Program-made: the position numbers and the translations under genes
Part shown: positions 25,669 through 34,440 of the stretch, in pieces
Numbering within the stretch: the first letter of the stretch is position 1
How the letters are laid out: the number at the start of each line of letters is the position of its first letter
The notes under the pieces: generated by a model
Seen by the model: only the letters and a program-made list of their open reading frames with translations
Databases searched by the model: none
What the model was told of the DNA's origin: nothing
Assembly: GCF_021284745.1 (NCBI RefSeq)
Contig: NZ_CP089925.1
Location: 2,913,001-2,977,000, forward strand
DNA: 64,000 nucleotides
From: Lysobacter sp. KIS68-7
GTDB lineage: Bacteria; Pseudomonadota; Gammaproteobacteria; Xanthomonadales; Xanthomonadaceae
Direction of reading: 5' to 3'

Positions 25669-26046
25669 ATGGCCCGCCCCAATCCCGTCGGCTGGTTCGA
25701 GATCTACGTGAACGACCTTCCGCGCGCGAAGGCCTTCTACGAAAAAGTGCTCGATACACAGTTCACGCCGCTGGACAGCAGCGACGAGCTGAAGATGCTC
25801 GCCTTCCCGATGGAACGCGACACCGGCGGCGCCGGCGGTGCGATCGTATGGATGAAGGGCATGGACGCGGGCCACAACAGCACCATCGTCTACTTCATGA
25901 GCGAGGACTGCGCGGTCGAAGCCGGCCGCGTCGCAGGCAACGGCGGCAAGATCTTCAAGGACAAGTTCTCGATCGGCGAGTACGGCTTCATCGCGCTGGC
26001 GACGGACCCCGACGGGAACATGTTCGGGATCCATTCGATGAAGTGA
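25669..26046 (+). CDS. VOC-family protein (glyoxalase-like)
   Basis: The product has 125 aa from ATG 25669 with GGAGGA upstream. A single VOC/glyoxalase unit: PVGWFEIYVNDLPRAKAFYEKVL at the start and GFIALATDPDGNMFGIHS at the end, typical of the short lactoylglutathione-lyase-like proteins. The substrate is unknown; it could be a small resistance or detoxification enzyme. It converges on the RDD-family gene with a 6-base gap. Confidence 0.88.
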   Translation: MARPNPVGWFEIYVNDLPRAKAFYEKVLDTQFTPLDSSDELKMLAFPMERDTGGAGGAIVWMKGMDAGHNSTIVYFMSEDCAVEAGRVAGNGGKIFKDKFSIGEYGFIALATDPDGNMFGIHSMK

Positions 26047-26052
26047 TCGCGA

Positions 26053-26484
26053 TCAGCGCTTCCTGCGCACCACCACCGTGCCCGCCATGTGGTCGTGCCA
26101 GCCCTGCTTCTTCGGATCGAACCCGACCCAGAGGAAGCCGATGAACAAGCCGAGCATGCTGACGAAATAGCCGAGGTAACGCACGATCGCCTTGCGCGTC
26201 GAGACGGGACCGCCGGTGTCCGCATCGACGATGTGCGCACCGACGACGCGCTTGCCCGGCGTCTGTCCGCTCCACGAGACCCAAAGCCAGATGACGAGGA
26301 CCGCGGGCAGCACCCAGGTGATGGCGAAGTCGGCACCGCCCTTGAGCAGGCGCGTGTCGAGGAAGTAGCCCGGCCCGTACACCATCACCGCGAGCGGATA
26401 GATCAGCAGGGCGACCAGCACCGAATCGATGATGCTGGCCACCACGCGCCGCCAGAAGCCGACATATTCCAGGGAGGGATCCAT
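26053..26484 (-). CDS. RDD-family membrane protein
   Basis: The product has 143 aa. The RDD signature is present: YVGFWRRVVASIIDSVLV with the Arg and Asp residues, then GQTPGKRVVGAHIVD and a Trp-His-Asp motif WHDHMAGTVVV near the C-terminus. Three hydrophobic segments (about 17-38, 52-72, 104-122). RDD proteins sit in the inner membrane; some have transport or antiport roles, most are uncharacterised. The gene is separated by 40 bases from the upstream XRE regulator gene, so it may be transcribed with the 26525-27155 pair. Confidence 0.85.
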   Translation of the reverse strand: MDPSLEYVGFWRRVVASIIDSVLVALLIYPLAVMVYGPGYFLDTRLLKGGADFAITWVLPAVLVIWLWVSWSGQTPGKRVVGAHIVDADTGGPVSTRKAIVRYLGYFVSMLGLFIGFLWVGFDPKKQGWHDHMAGTVVVRRKR

Positions 26485-26524
26485 TGCGCGCTCGCGGTGG
26501 TGGGTTCGCCCGCATCCTGCACGA

Positions 26525-26737
26525 CTACGCCTCCCAGCGGAACACGTCCTCCAGCGGTTTGCCGAACACCTCGGCGATCCGGAACGCCGACTCCAGGGTC
26601 GGCGAGTACTTGCCGGATTCCACCGCCGCGATCGTCTGCCGCGTCACGCCCACGCGCTCGCCCAACTCGGCCTGCGTCATCTCGTTGGACAGGAAGCGCA
26701 GCGTGCGGATGTTGTTGGTGAGTTTGCGCTCAGACAC
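26525..26737 (-). CDS. XRE-family HTH transcriptional regulator
   Basis: The product has 70 aa, starting with GTG 26737 and preceded by GGAGAGG. A single Cro/C1-type helix-turn-helix: TQAELGERVGVTRQTIAAVESGKYSPTLE, then GKPLEDVFRWEA. This is the small YozG/HigA-like regulator often encoded behind a DUF2178-type membrane protein gene. Here it overlaps that gene by 8 bases. It probably represses the operon through the palindrome at 27185-27199. Confidence 0.92.
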   Translation of the reverse strand: MSERKLTNNIRTLRFLSNEMTQAELGERVGVTRQTIAAVESGKYSPTLESAFRIAEVFGKPLEDVFRWEA

Positions 26738-27155
26738 GCCAGCCTCTCCGGTAGCCGAGCACGACCAGGCCGTGGTGCACGATTTCCGCGATGACCACGA
26801 CGGCCAGTGTCGAATTGACGATCTGCCACGTAGTTGCCAGGAACGGCAGGTAGCAGCCCACGTACAGCGCGCCGGCCATCAGCACGTAGTACGCAATGCC
26901 CGACGCGCGCAGTTCGATCAGCTTGTCGCGCTCGTCGGGCTTCGCGTTCCGGTCGGGCCGGAGCCACGCGATGATGCGGTCGATCAGCACCACGACCGCG
27001 AGCGACCCCGCCGCGATGGCGAGGATGCCGATCTTCTGGAGGAAGGTCGGTTCGATGTGGGCGCGCTGCAACGCGGACACCACGACGAAGTACGCCCCGA
27101 AGAACAACACCAGGCCCGTCAGTTGGACCCAGCTGAAACGCTCTCTGGCCAGCAT
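26730..27155 (-). CDS. Four-helix membrane protein (DUF2178-like) paired with XRE regulator
   Basis: The product has 141 aa from ATG 27155 (AAGGAG eight bases upstream). Four hydrophobic segments: residues about 9-28, 38-55, 84-104 and 108-127, with a charged loop RPDRNAKPDERDKLIELRAS between the second and third. This arrangement and the adjacent XRE gene match a common two-gene cassette in bacteria. Its job is unknown; a membrane signal or stress component is a guess. Transcription probably starts at the promoter at 27184-27212. Confidence 0.75.
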   Translation of the reverse strand: MLARERFSWVQLTGLVLFFGAYFVVVSALQRAHIEPTFLQKIGILAIAAGSLAVVVLIDRIIAWLRPDRNAKPDERDKLIELRASGIAYYVLMAGALYVGCYLPFLATTWQIVNSTLAVVVIAEIVHHGLVVLGYRRGWRV

Positions 27156-27183
27156 TGCCGCGACTCCTTGGGAAGGTGGCGGC

Positions 27184-27212
27184 AAGGTAATGAATACCTG
27201 ACCCTATGTCAA
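27184..27212 (-). promoter_or_regulatory. Candidate promoter and operator of the membrane protein/XRE operon
   Basis: On the minus strand there is a perfect TTGACA (27207-27212), a 17-base spacer and TACCTT (27184-27189). A perfect inverted repeat AGGTA-N5-TACCT (27185-27199) covers the -10 region, the ideal place for repression. The region is far more AT-rich than its surroundings. Confidence 0.6.
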
Positions 27213-27272
27213 GTATTATTTACATGATGTTTTGCCATGCTTACCTGATGTGCTGGATTATTGACCCCAGGC

Positions 27273-29012
27273 TCATCCGGCCGTGTGCCGCCGGGCCCGC
27301 GCCATCCCGCGATCCAGGTCGGCCTTGAGGCTGGCATCGGTCACCGGGGCATCGAGCAGGAACACCGCCACGTCGTGCGGTGCCACGGTGGTTTCGAGCT
27401 GGCCGCCTTCCGCGACGTCGACCGCTGCGCCCCCGAGCGCCGGCGACCATCGCCCGGCCTGCAGGCCCTGCCGCACCACGAACTGCGCCGGCGCCCCGCC
27501 CTTGTTGAGCAGCACCAGCGCGATCTGGTGCGTCTTGCCTTCCTGCAGCACGCGATAGAACGCGGCGCGATCGCCCTGCAACTCCACGTCCACCTGCAGG
27601 CCGCGCTGCAGGGCCGGCGTCTGCGCACGCAGGTTCGCGATGCGCTTGAGCTGGCGGTAGATCGGGCTGTCGTTGGCGGCGTCGATGCGTGCCTGCCCGT
27701 AGTAATTGCGATTGCCGGCGTGCTCCGCCGTTCCGCGCTCGAAGCCCGTTTCCGAGCCCTGGTAGATCACCGGAATGCCGCGCATGGTGAACAGCACGTT
27801 GTTCGCGTCGATGAAGCCTTCGTCCGTCGCGTCCAGGCGCGGCATGTCGTGGTTGTCGTAGAAGGTCATCAGGTCGTACGGGTTGGCGTACGGGCCGTCG
27901 GTGAGGTGCAGCGCTTCGCCGATGCGCTCGAACCCGGCGCCCGGTTTGTGCGCCGACGCGCCACCGAAGACCTCCGACAAGGCCTTCTGCAACGGGAAGT
28001 CGAGCACGCTCACGCCCGCGTTCTCCGGCCAGGTGTGTTCGGCGATCTTGTTGGCGTCGAACTCGAAGGCCTCGCCGAACATGAAGAAGCCCGGGTGCTT
28101 TTCGCGGATCTTCGTGGTGAAGGCATGCCAGTACGGATGCGGCATCCACCCGATCGTGTCGATGCGGAACGCATCGGCGCCCTGCCCGATCCACTGTTCG
28201 TACGCGCCGAGGAAATACGGCAGCACGTGCGGGTCGTTCTCGTTGATGTCCGACAACTGCGCCAGGTTGCCCTTGCGGTTGTAGAACGCGTTCAACGGGT
28301 TCTTCGGATCGAGCTTGTCGGGCGCCAGGTTCATGTGGTCGGCGACCAGCTTGCCGTCCGCATCGTAGATCTTGCCGAACTTCGGCTGCGCCTTCGGCAT
28401 CGAGAACGCGGGCGAGCCGTGGTTCATCACGATGTCGAGCACGGTCTTCAGGCCATGCGCCTTCAGGCCTTTCGTCAGGCCGCGGAAGTCGAGGTCCTTG
28501 CTCGGCAGGTGTTCGTCGAGCTTGTAGAAATTGACGCCCCAGTAGCCGTGGTAGCCGGTCTTGCCCTTGTCGGTCCAGAACCCGCCCCACTTCACCGGCT
28601 CGCCGCCGGTGAAGGCTTCGTCCGGCTGGTCGACGATCGGCGTGATCCACACCGCGCCGAAGCCCATGTCCTTGATGTACTGCGCGTTGTCGAGCACGCC
28701 TTTGAAATCGCCGCCCAGGTAGCCGACGTTGTCGGACTTGCCCTTCGGCGCGCCCGGCGTCGGACGATCGAAGGTATGCAGCGCGGGGCCCTTGCCCTGG
28801 TTGCGGTGGTCGTTCGACTTGTCGCCGTTGACGAATCGGTCGGTGAGGACGAAGTACACCGCGTTCGCGGCGAAGGGTTCGTTGGTGCCGTAGTAGTCGG
28901 CGGGCTTGGGGGCTTCGGCGGGTTTTGCCGCGACTTTCTGCGGCGCGGGCGCGGGCTTGCACGACGCCAGCAGCGCGACACCGATCGCGACGAACAGCGA
29001 CTTCGCGCGCAT
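27273..29012 (-). CDS. GH13 alpha-amylase-family lipoprotein (cyclomaltodextrinase/neopullulanase-like)
   Basis: The product has 579 aa from ATG 29012, which overlaps the stop of the transporter gene (TGATG). The lipobox LLASC puts the lipidated Cys at residue 18. The GH13 catalytic barrel shows D285 (AFRIDTIGW), E314 (FMFGEAFEF) and D389 (YDNHDMPRL), plus the early VYFVLTDRFVNGD typical of secreted alpha-amylases. It hydrolyses alpha-1,4-glucans or cyclodextrins at the periplasmic face of a membrane. It is the last gene of the minus-strand operon starting at 32703 (glycosidase, transporter, this gene). Confidence 0.92.
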   Translation of the reverse strand: MRAKSLFVAIGVALLASCKPAPAPQKVAAKPAEAPKPADYYGTNEPFAANAVYFVLTDRFVNGDKSNDHRNQGKGPALHTFDRPTPGAPKGKSDNVGYLGGDFKGVLDNAQYIKDMGFGAVWITPIVDQPDEAFTGGEPVKWGGFWTDKGKTGYHGYWGVNFYKLDEHLPSKDLDFRGLTKGLKAHGLKTVLDIVMNHGSPAFSMPKAQPKFGKIYDADGKLVADHMNLAPDKLDPKNPLNAFYNRKGNLAQLSDINENDPHVLPYFLGAYEQWIGQGADAFRIDTIGWMPHPYWHAFTTKIREKHPGFFMFGEAFEFDANKIAEHTWPENAGVSVLDFPLQKALSEVFGGASAHKPGAGFERIGEALHLTDGPYANPYDLMTFYDNHDMPRLDATDEGFIDANNVLFTMRGIPVIYQGSETGFERGTAEHAGNRNYYGQARIDAANDSPIYRQLKRIANLRAQTPALQRGLQVDVELQGDRAAFYRVLQEGKTHQIALVLLNKGGAPAQFVVRQGLQAGRWSPALGGAAVDVAEGGQLETTVAPHDVAVFLLDAPVTDASLKADLDRGMARARRHTAG

Positions 29013-30511
29013 CACGGCGTCACCGCCGCGACGGCGTGCGATGCCGGTTCACGCACGCGCAGCACGCACAGGCCCGCGACGATCAGGCTCGCTCCGCCGA
29101 TGACCAGCGCATAGATCGGCTGGTTGGCGAAGAAGGTCTTGAGCAGCAAGCCCAACAGGCTCGCCGCGATCAGCTGCGGAATCACGATGAAGAAGTTGAA
29201 GATGCCCATGTACACGCCCATCTTGGCCGCCGGCACCGCATCCGAGAGCAGCGCGTAGGGCAGCGAAAGGATCGAGGCCCAGGCGAAGCCCACGCCCACC
29301 ATCGACAGCAGCAGCCATTGCGGATCGCGGATCAGCGCGATCGAGATGAGCCCCACGCCGCCAAGCGTCGCGTTGATCAGGTGGCTCGTGCGCAGGCCCC
29401 AACGCTTCACCATCCACGGGATGACCACGGCCGCCAGGGCCGCGAACCCGTTGTAGGCCGCGAACAGGACGCCCACCCAGTTCGCGCCTTCGTTGTAGGC
29501 CGCCGACGTCGTGTCCGTGCTGCCGAAATGCACCGAGGTCACCGCGCCCGTGGTGTAGATCCACATCGCGAAGAGCGCGAACCACGAGAAGAACTGCACC
29601 ACCGCGAGTTGGCGCATCGTCGTGGGCATGTCCTGCAGGTCGTCCATGATGTGCTGGAAGCCGCCGTCGCCGCCCAGCATCGTGCGCACCAGCAACAGCA
29701 CGCCGTAGCCCGCGACCAGGCCGCCGAGGATGTAGAGCTCCTTCGCCCAGCCTTGCGTTGCCACCGCGGCGATGAAGGCCGCACCGACGATCAGCCACAC
29801 CAGCGCATTGCGGCGCATGCGGCCCGTGTCGCGCACACCTGCGGCGATCGGGGGCGCTTCATCCCACGCCTGCAAACGCTCCGGCGGGTACTCGCGCGTG
29901 CGCAGCACCGTCCACGCAATCGCACCCAACAGCACCGCGCCGCCGAGGTAGAACGCGTAGTGCACCGTCTGCGGCACTTCGCCCGGCCCGGCGGTGTTGG
30001 ACACGCCCATCTTCGCGAGCAGGAACGGCAACATGCTGGCGACCACCGACCCCACGCCGATGAAGAAGCTCTGCATCGCATACCCCGAGGCGCGCTGCTT
30101 CACCGGCAGCTGGTCGCCCACGAAGGCACGGAAGGGTTCCATCGAAATGTTGATCGACGCATCCAGCATCCACAGCAGGCCCGCGGCGATCCACAGCACC
30201 GGCGCATTCGGCATCGCGAACAGCGCCAGCGAAGCGAGCACCGCGCCGACGAGGAAGTACGGACGACGACGCCCCAGCCCCGTCCACGTGCGATCGCTGA
30301 GGTAACCGACGATCGGCTGCACGATCAGCCCGGTCAGCGGCGCGGCGATCCACAGGATCGGAATGTCGTCCATCGACGCACCGAGCGTCTGGAAGATGCG
30401 GCTGACGTTCGCGTTCTGCAGCGCGAAGCCGAACTGGATGCCGAGGAAGCCGAAGCACATGTTCCAGATCTGCCAGAACGTCAGCGTCGGTTTCACGTTG
30501 GGTGCGGTCAT
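29012..30511 (-). CDS. MFS glucoside/maltodextrin transporter (GPH/SUC-like)
   Basis: The product has 499 aa from ATG 30511 (GAGGAT upstream). Twelve hydrophobic segments. The signature loop GYLSDRTWTGLGRRRPYF lies between segments 2 and 3, as in the maltose/sucrose symporters of Xanthomonadales and Caulobacter and the eukaryotic SUC/SLC45 group. It is expected to import maltose or short maltodextrins with protons across the inner membrane. It starts 20 bases after the upstream glycosidase gene and is coupled to the downstream GH13 lipoprotein. Confidence 0.9.
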   Translation of the reverse strand: MTAPNVKPTLTFWQIWNMCFGFLGIQFGFALQNANVSRIFQTLGASMDDIPILWIAAPLTGLIVQPIVGYLSDRTWTGLGRRRPYFLVGAVLASLALFAMPNAPVLWIAAGLLWMLDASINISMEPFRAFVGDQLPVKQRASGYAMQSFFIGVGSVVASMLPFLLAKMGVSNTAGPGEVPQTVHYAFYLGGAVLLGAIAWTVLRTREYPPERLQAWDEAPPIAAGVRDTGRMRRNALVWLIVGAAFIAAVATQGWAKELYILGGLVAGYGVLLLVRTMLGGDGGFQHIMDDLQDMPTTMRQLAVVQFFSWFALFAMWIYTTGAVTSVHFGSTDTTSAAYNEGANWVGVLFAAYNGFAALAAVVIPWMVKRWGLRTSHLINATLGGVGLISIALIRDPQWLLLSMVGVGFAWASILSLPYALLSDAVPAAKMGVYMGIFNFFIVIPQLIAASLLGLLLKTFFANQPIYALVIGGASLIVAGLCVLRVREPASHAVAAVTP

Positions 30512-30531
30512 CAGGGATCCTCGGAAGTGGT

Positions 30532-32703
30532 TCAGCGTGCCGGCATGAGGGTGAGCAGGCCGACGTCGGCGGCGTTGAGCGGGCCGCTCGCGCCGCCCTT
30601 GCCGCCGGTGTAGTGCGCGAAGTGTGCGAGGTCGCTCATGTTGGTGGCGTCCTCGAGCGTGAAGGTGCACGGCGTGTCGCGCCTGGCCGTGAAGGTGAAC
30701 GCGGTGGAATCGCCCTCGCCTTCGCGGTGCGGCATGACGATGGTGCCGGCCTGGCGCTCGTCGCCGCAGGTGACGACGAGCGTCTTCACCGCCGCGGTGA
30801 TGCCCGTGTTCACCGGGCCGTTGGTGTTGCGATAGCGGAACTGCGCGCGGTAGCGGCCGGTGTGCGGCGCCGACCAGTTGCGCGGGAAGACACCGCCGAG
30901 CGTTTGCGAGGTGCCGATGCAGGTCGTGGGCGAAGGCAGCGATTCGATGCCGTCCTTCACTGCGGTCGCCGTGATGCATTGCGAATACGTGGAAGACGGC
31001 AATGCGACGTCGCGCGGATCGTCCTCGCGGATGCGCAGCTTGCCGTCGACGTACAGGCGCACGCCTTCCGGCAGCGTCGTCGTCCAGTCGAACTTGCCTT
31101 CGGTCCATTGCGGCGCCGCGGGTTGCGGCGGTGCGAAGGCGGCACCGTTGGTCCTCAGCGTCGTCGAAGGCGCGTTGCCCGCCCCGAGACTGACGATCAT
31201 CGTCTCGCCCTTGGTCGCGACCGCAGCGGCGCCCAGCAACGGACCGACCCACTGCTTCGGCCTGCGCAACACGATCGTGCGCCCGGGCATGACCAGCTTG
31301 ATCTCGCGGCGATCGCCGAACAGCTCCTTCGCGAGCGGCAGCGGCAACAACGGTGCGACCCCGCCGTTGTCCTCCAGCCCGAACACGCCGCGCAGCACCA
31401 TGTCGAGGTACCCGGCGACCGACCACAACTGCCGCGGCGAATTCACGACCGGCCCGCTCAGGGCACCGTCATCGACATGCACGGCCTGCGTCGTGAGCTC
31501 GAAGTTCTCCATGTTCGAGCCCGCGGTCGCGGCGCCGCGCATCAGCGAACGGATCTCGTGTTCGATTCGCGCCGCATCCGCGGTCTTGCGCGCGGCCCGC
31601 AGCGCGTAGGCGCTCACGAACGGCCACATCGCACGGTTGTGGTAGATCGCGGTGTCCGGCTGCTGCGGCCAGATCACCGGGCTGCCATGTTCGACGACGG
31701 GGTAATCGGCGAGCGCGCGCGTCGCGCGTTCCTGCGAAGGAATGCCCGCGAGGATCGCCAGCGAGGTGCCCAGCAGGTCGTAGCTCTCCACCGGCACCGG
31801 CGCGAACGCGGGCCCGATGTAACTCATGTACAGGCCGCGGTCCTCGCGCCAGAATTTCGCGTCGATCGCCGTGCGCAGCGCATCGGCCTGCGCGCGGAAC
31901 TCCGCGGCGCGCGCGTCCTTGCGTTCGGTGGCCATGCGTTCGGCCAGCCGCAGCGCTTCGTAATGCAGCACGTTGGTCGACAAGGCGAAGGATTGCGCGA
32001 TGAACGTGGTGTCCTTCGCCGTCCACGCGGGGTAGTTCTGTTCGCGCCAGTCGAGGAAGGAGGTCTCGCCGCGGTACAGGCCCATGTCCGCGTCGAAGGC
32101 GTATTTGCGGTCCTGCGCCAGCGTATCGGCCAATGCACGCCAGGTCTCGTCGGCGAAGGCCGGATCGTCCAGCAGGTGCCGCGCGGCGAGGAACCACACC
32201 ACGCGATCGGTGCTGATCGGCCAGCTGCCGCCCGAGCCCGTGTCCTGCGCGACGAACAGGCCCTGCGGCACCTTCGGGTTGCGCACGTCCGAGAGCTTGA
32301 AGCGCAGCGAGGTCTTCGTCCGCTCCGGGTCCAGGCGCGCCAGCGCGAGGTCGGCGGCGTACGACAGGTCGCGCGTCCACACGTAATGCCACTTCTCGCC
32401 GGTCTCGAAGCACACGCAGGGGTATGGCTTCTGGTCGTTGAAGGACCAGTCGGTGATGGCGTCGACGCGGTCCTTGTCCAGTTCGGTCTGCGCCAGCGCG
32501 AACAGGCGATCGAACTCGGGGTTCCCGGTTTCAGTGCGCATGGGCAGGGCCGCTGCGGCGTCATCCGCACGCACGGGCTCGGCCGACACCGCATCGGCGA
32601 TCACCCCTGCCGACAGCACGACCGCCGCCAACGCCACGCACGCGAGCACGACCCGCGTTGTCGGCCGTGCGCCCCCGGCCTGCGCTCCACTATCCTTCCG
32701 CAT
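30532..32703 (-). CDS. Six-hairpin glycosidase-like enzyme of the maltodextrin operon
   Basis: The product has 723 aa from ATG 32703 (AAGGGGG upstream). An N-terminal hydrophobic segment (VVLACVALAAVVLSAGVIADA) exports or anchors it. The main body (residues about 60-480) has the alpha/alpha-toroid features of GH15/GH63-type glycosidases: WHYVWTRDLSYAADLALARL, VPQGLFVAQDTGSGGSWP, YPAWTAKDTTF, SPVIWPQQPDTAIYHNRAMWPF. The C-terminal ~200 residues look like beta-sandwich modules. It probably cleaves glucose from malto-oligosaccharides, but family assignment is by eye and the catalytic acids were not assigned. First gene of a three-gene operon. Confidence 0.75.
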   Translation of the reverse strand: MRKDSGAQAGGARPTTRVVLACVALAAVVLSAGVIADAVSAEPVRADDAAAALPMRTETGNPEFDRLFALAQTELDKDRVDAITDWSFNDQKPYPCVCFETGEKWHYVWTRDLSYAADLALARLDPERTKTSLRFKLSDVRNPKVPQGLFVAQDTGSGGSWPISTDRVVWFLAARHLLDDPAFADETWRALADTLAQDRKYAFDADMGLYRGETSFLDWREQNYPAWTAKDTTFIAQSFALSTNVLHYEALRLAERMATERKDARAAEFRAQADALRTAIDAKFWREDRGLYMSYIGPAFAPVPVESYDLLGTSLAILAGIPSQERATRALADYPVVEHGSPVIWPQQPDTAIYHNRAMWPFVSAYALRAARKTADAARIEHEIRSLMRGAATAGSNMENFELTTQAVHVDDGALSGPVVNSPRQLWSVAGYLDMVLRGVFGLEDNGGVAPLLPLPLAKELFGDRREIKLVMPGRTIVLRRPKQWVGPLLGAAAVATKGETMIVSLGAGNAPSTTLRTNGAAFAPPQPAAPQWTEGKFDWTTTLPEGVRLYVDGKLRIREDDPRDVALPSSTYSQCITATAVKDGIESLPSPTTCIGTSQTLGGVFPRNWSAPHTGRYRAQFRYRNTNGPVNTGITAAVKTLVVTCGDERQAGTIVMPHREGEGDSTAFTFTARRDTPCTFTLEDATNMSDLAHFAHYTGGKGGASGPLNAADVGLLTLMPAR

Positions 32704-32761
32704 CCGTCCCCCTTCGTCCGGGGCCATGGTAGGTCAAGCGGCCCTGTGCGGCCGTGCGTCT

Positions 32762-32775
32762 TGCAAACGTATTCA
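32762..32775. promoter_or_regulatory. LacI-type operator, site 1 of 3
   Basis: The 14-mer TGCAAACGTATTCA is an imperfect palindrome around a central ACGT, lying between the divergent starts at 32703 and 32828. Nearly the same sequence occurs at 41986-41999 and 50999-51012, each time in a divergent promoter region of a sugar gene. Confidence 0.7.
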
Positions 32776-32827
32776 TCGCGGCGGCGCGCGCGCCGGTGGA
32801 ATCATGGCGCCATCGCGGAGGGGATGC

Positions 32828-34438
32828 ATGGACAACACAAGGTGGTGGCGCGGCGCGGTGATCTACCAGATCTACCCGCGTAGCTACCTGGACACCGACG
32901 GCGACGGGGTCGGCGACCTGCCGGGCATCCTCGAGAAGCTCGAGTACGTCGCCCGCCTGGGCGTCGACGCGATCTGGATCTCGCCGTTCTTCAAGTCGCC
33001 GATGGCCGATTTCGGTTACGACATCGCGGATTACCGCGCAGTCGATCCGTTGTTCGGCACGCTGGAGGACTTCGATCGCCTGCTCGCCAAGGCGCACGGC
33101 CTCGGCCTGCGCGTGATGATCGACCAGGTGCTCAGCCACACCTCGATCGAGCACGCCTGGTTCACCGAAAGCCGCGCCTCGCGCGACAACGCGAAGCACG
33201 ACTGGTACGTGTGGGCCGACCCGCGCCCGGACGGCACGCCGCCCAACAACTGGCTGTCGATCTTCGGCGGCGTGGCGTGGCGCTGGGAACCGCGGCGCGA
33301 GCAGTACTTCCTGCACAACTTCCTCGCCTCGCAGCCCGACCTGAACTTCCACAACCCGGCCGTGCGCGAAGCGACGCTGGACAACGTGAAGTTCTGGCTC
33401 GAGCGCGGCGTGGACGGCCTGCGCCTGGACGCCATCAATTTCTGCTTCCACGACGCGAAGCTGCGCGACAACCCGCCCAAGCCGGCGGAACTGCGCACGG
33501 GCCGCGGCTTCAGCGCGGACAACCCGTATGCCTACCAGTACCACTGGCACAACAACACGCAACCGGAAAACCTGCGCTTCCTGGAAGACCTGCGCGCCCT
33601 GCTCGACCGCTATCCCGGCGCCGCCGCGCTCGGCGAGATCTCCTCGGAAGACTCGCTGGCGACGATGGCCGAATACGTCGGCGACCAGCGCCTGCACATG
33701 GGCTACAGCTTCGAACTGCTGACCGACGACAGCACGGCGTCCTACATCCGCGCGACGGTGGAAACGATCGAAGCGCGCATGCCCCACGGCTGGCCGTGCT
33801 GGGCCGTGTCGAACCACGACGTCGTGCGCGCGGTGACGCGCTGGGGCGGCGGTGGTCCGAACCCTGCGCTCGCGCGCCAGCTCGTCGCGCTCGTGTGCTC
33901 GCTGCGCGGCTCGGTGTGCCTGTACCAGGGCGAAGAGCTCGGTCTCACCGAAGCCGACGTGCCTTACGAAGCCTTGCAGGATCCCTATGGCATCGCGTTC
34001 TGGCCCAACTTCAAGGGCCGCGACGGATGCCGCACGCCGATGCCGTGGACGCAGGACGGCGGCTTCAGCGAACAAACGCCTTGGTTGCCCATCCCGGAGG
34101 CGCATCGCGCCATGAGTGTCGTTGCACAGGAGTCCGACGCGTCGTCGGTGCTGAACGCGGTCCGTCGTTTCCTGGGGTGGCGCAAGGACCAGCCGGCGCT
34201 GCGCACGGGGGACATCGCCTTCCTCGACGCGCCCGAGCCGGTGCTCGCCTTCGTGCGACGCGAGGCTGGGCAATCCCTGCTCGTGGCGTTCAACCTCTCC
34301 GAACGCGATGTCGAGTGGACCTTGCCGGCGAGCCACGCGCACGCACAGCTGTTCGACGGTGCGCCGGTGAACGATGCGCGCATCGTCGACGGTCGCGTGG
34401 TGCTGCTGCCGCGCGGCGTGTGTTACGCCGCGGTGTGA
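32828..34438 (+). CDS. GH13_23 alpha-glucosidase (XgtA/HaG-like)
   Basis: The product has 536 aa from ATG 32828 (GGAGGGG upstream), with no signal peptide, so cytoplasmic. The catalytic triad is intact: D201 (GLRLDAINF), E270 (LGEISSED) and D331 (SNHDVVR). The surrounding sequence QPDLNFHNPAVREATL and FCFHDAKLRDNPP follows the exo-alpha-glucosidases and alpha-glucosyl transferases of Xanthomonas and Halomonas. It releases glucose from imported maltose or malto-oligosaccharides and may transfer glucosyl units. The pullulanase gene follows after 2 bases. Confidence 0.93.
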   Translation: MDNTRWWRGAVIYQIYPRSYLDTDGDGVGDLPGILEKLEYVARLGVDAIWISPFFKSPMADFGYDIADYRAVDPLFGTLEDFDRLLAKAHGLGLRVMIDQVLSHTSIEHAWFTESRASRDNAKHDWYVWADPRPDGTPPNNWLSIFGGVAWRWEPRREQYFLHNFLASQPDLNFHNPAVREATLDNVKFWLERGVDGLRLDAINFCFHDAKLRDNPPKPAELRTGRGFSADNPYAYQYHWHNNTQPENLRFLEDLRALLDRYPGAAALGEISSEDSLATMAEYVGDQRLHMGYSFELLTDDSTASYIRATVETIEARMPHGWPCWAVSNHDVVRAVTRWGGGGPNPALARQLVALVCSLRGSVCLYQGEELGLTEADVPYEALQDPYGIAFWPNFKGRDGCRTPMPWTQDGGFSEQTPWLPIPEAHRAMSVVAQESDASSVLNAVRRFLGWRKDQPALRTGDIAFLDAPEPVLAFVRREAGQSLLVAFNLSERDVEWTLPASHAHAQLFDGAPVNDARIVDGRVVLLPRGVCYAAV

Positions 34439-34440
34439 GG

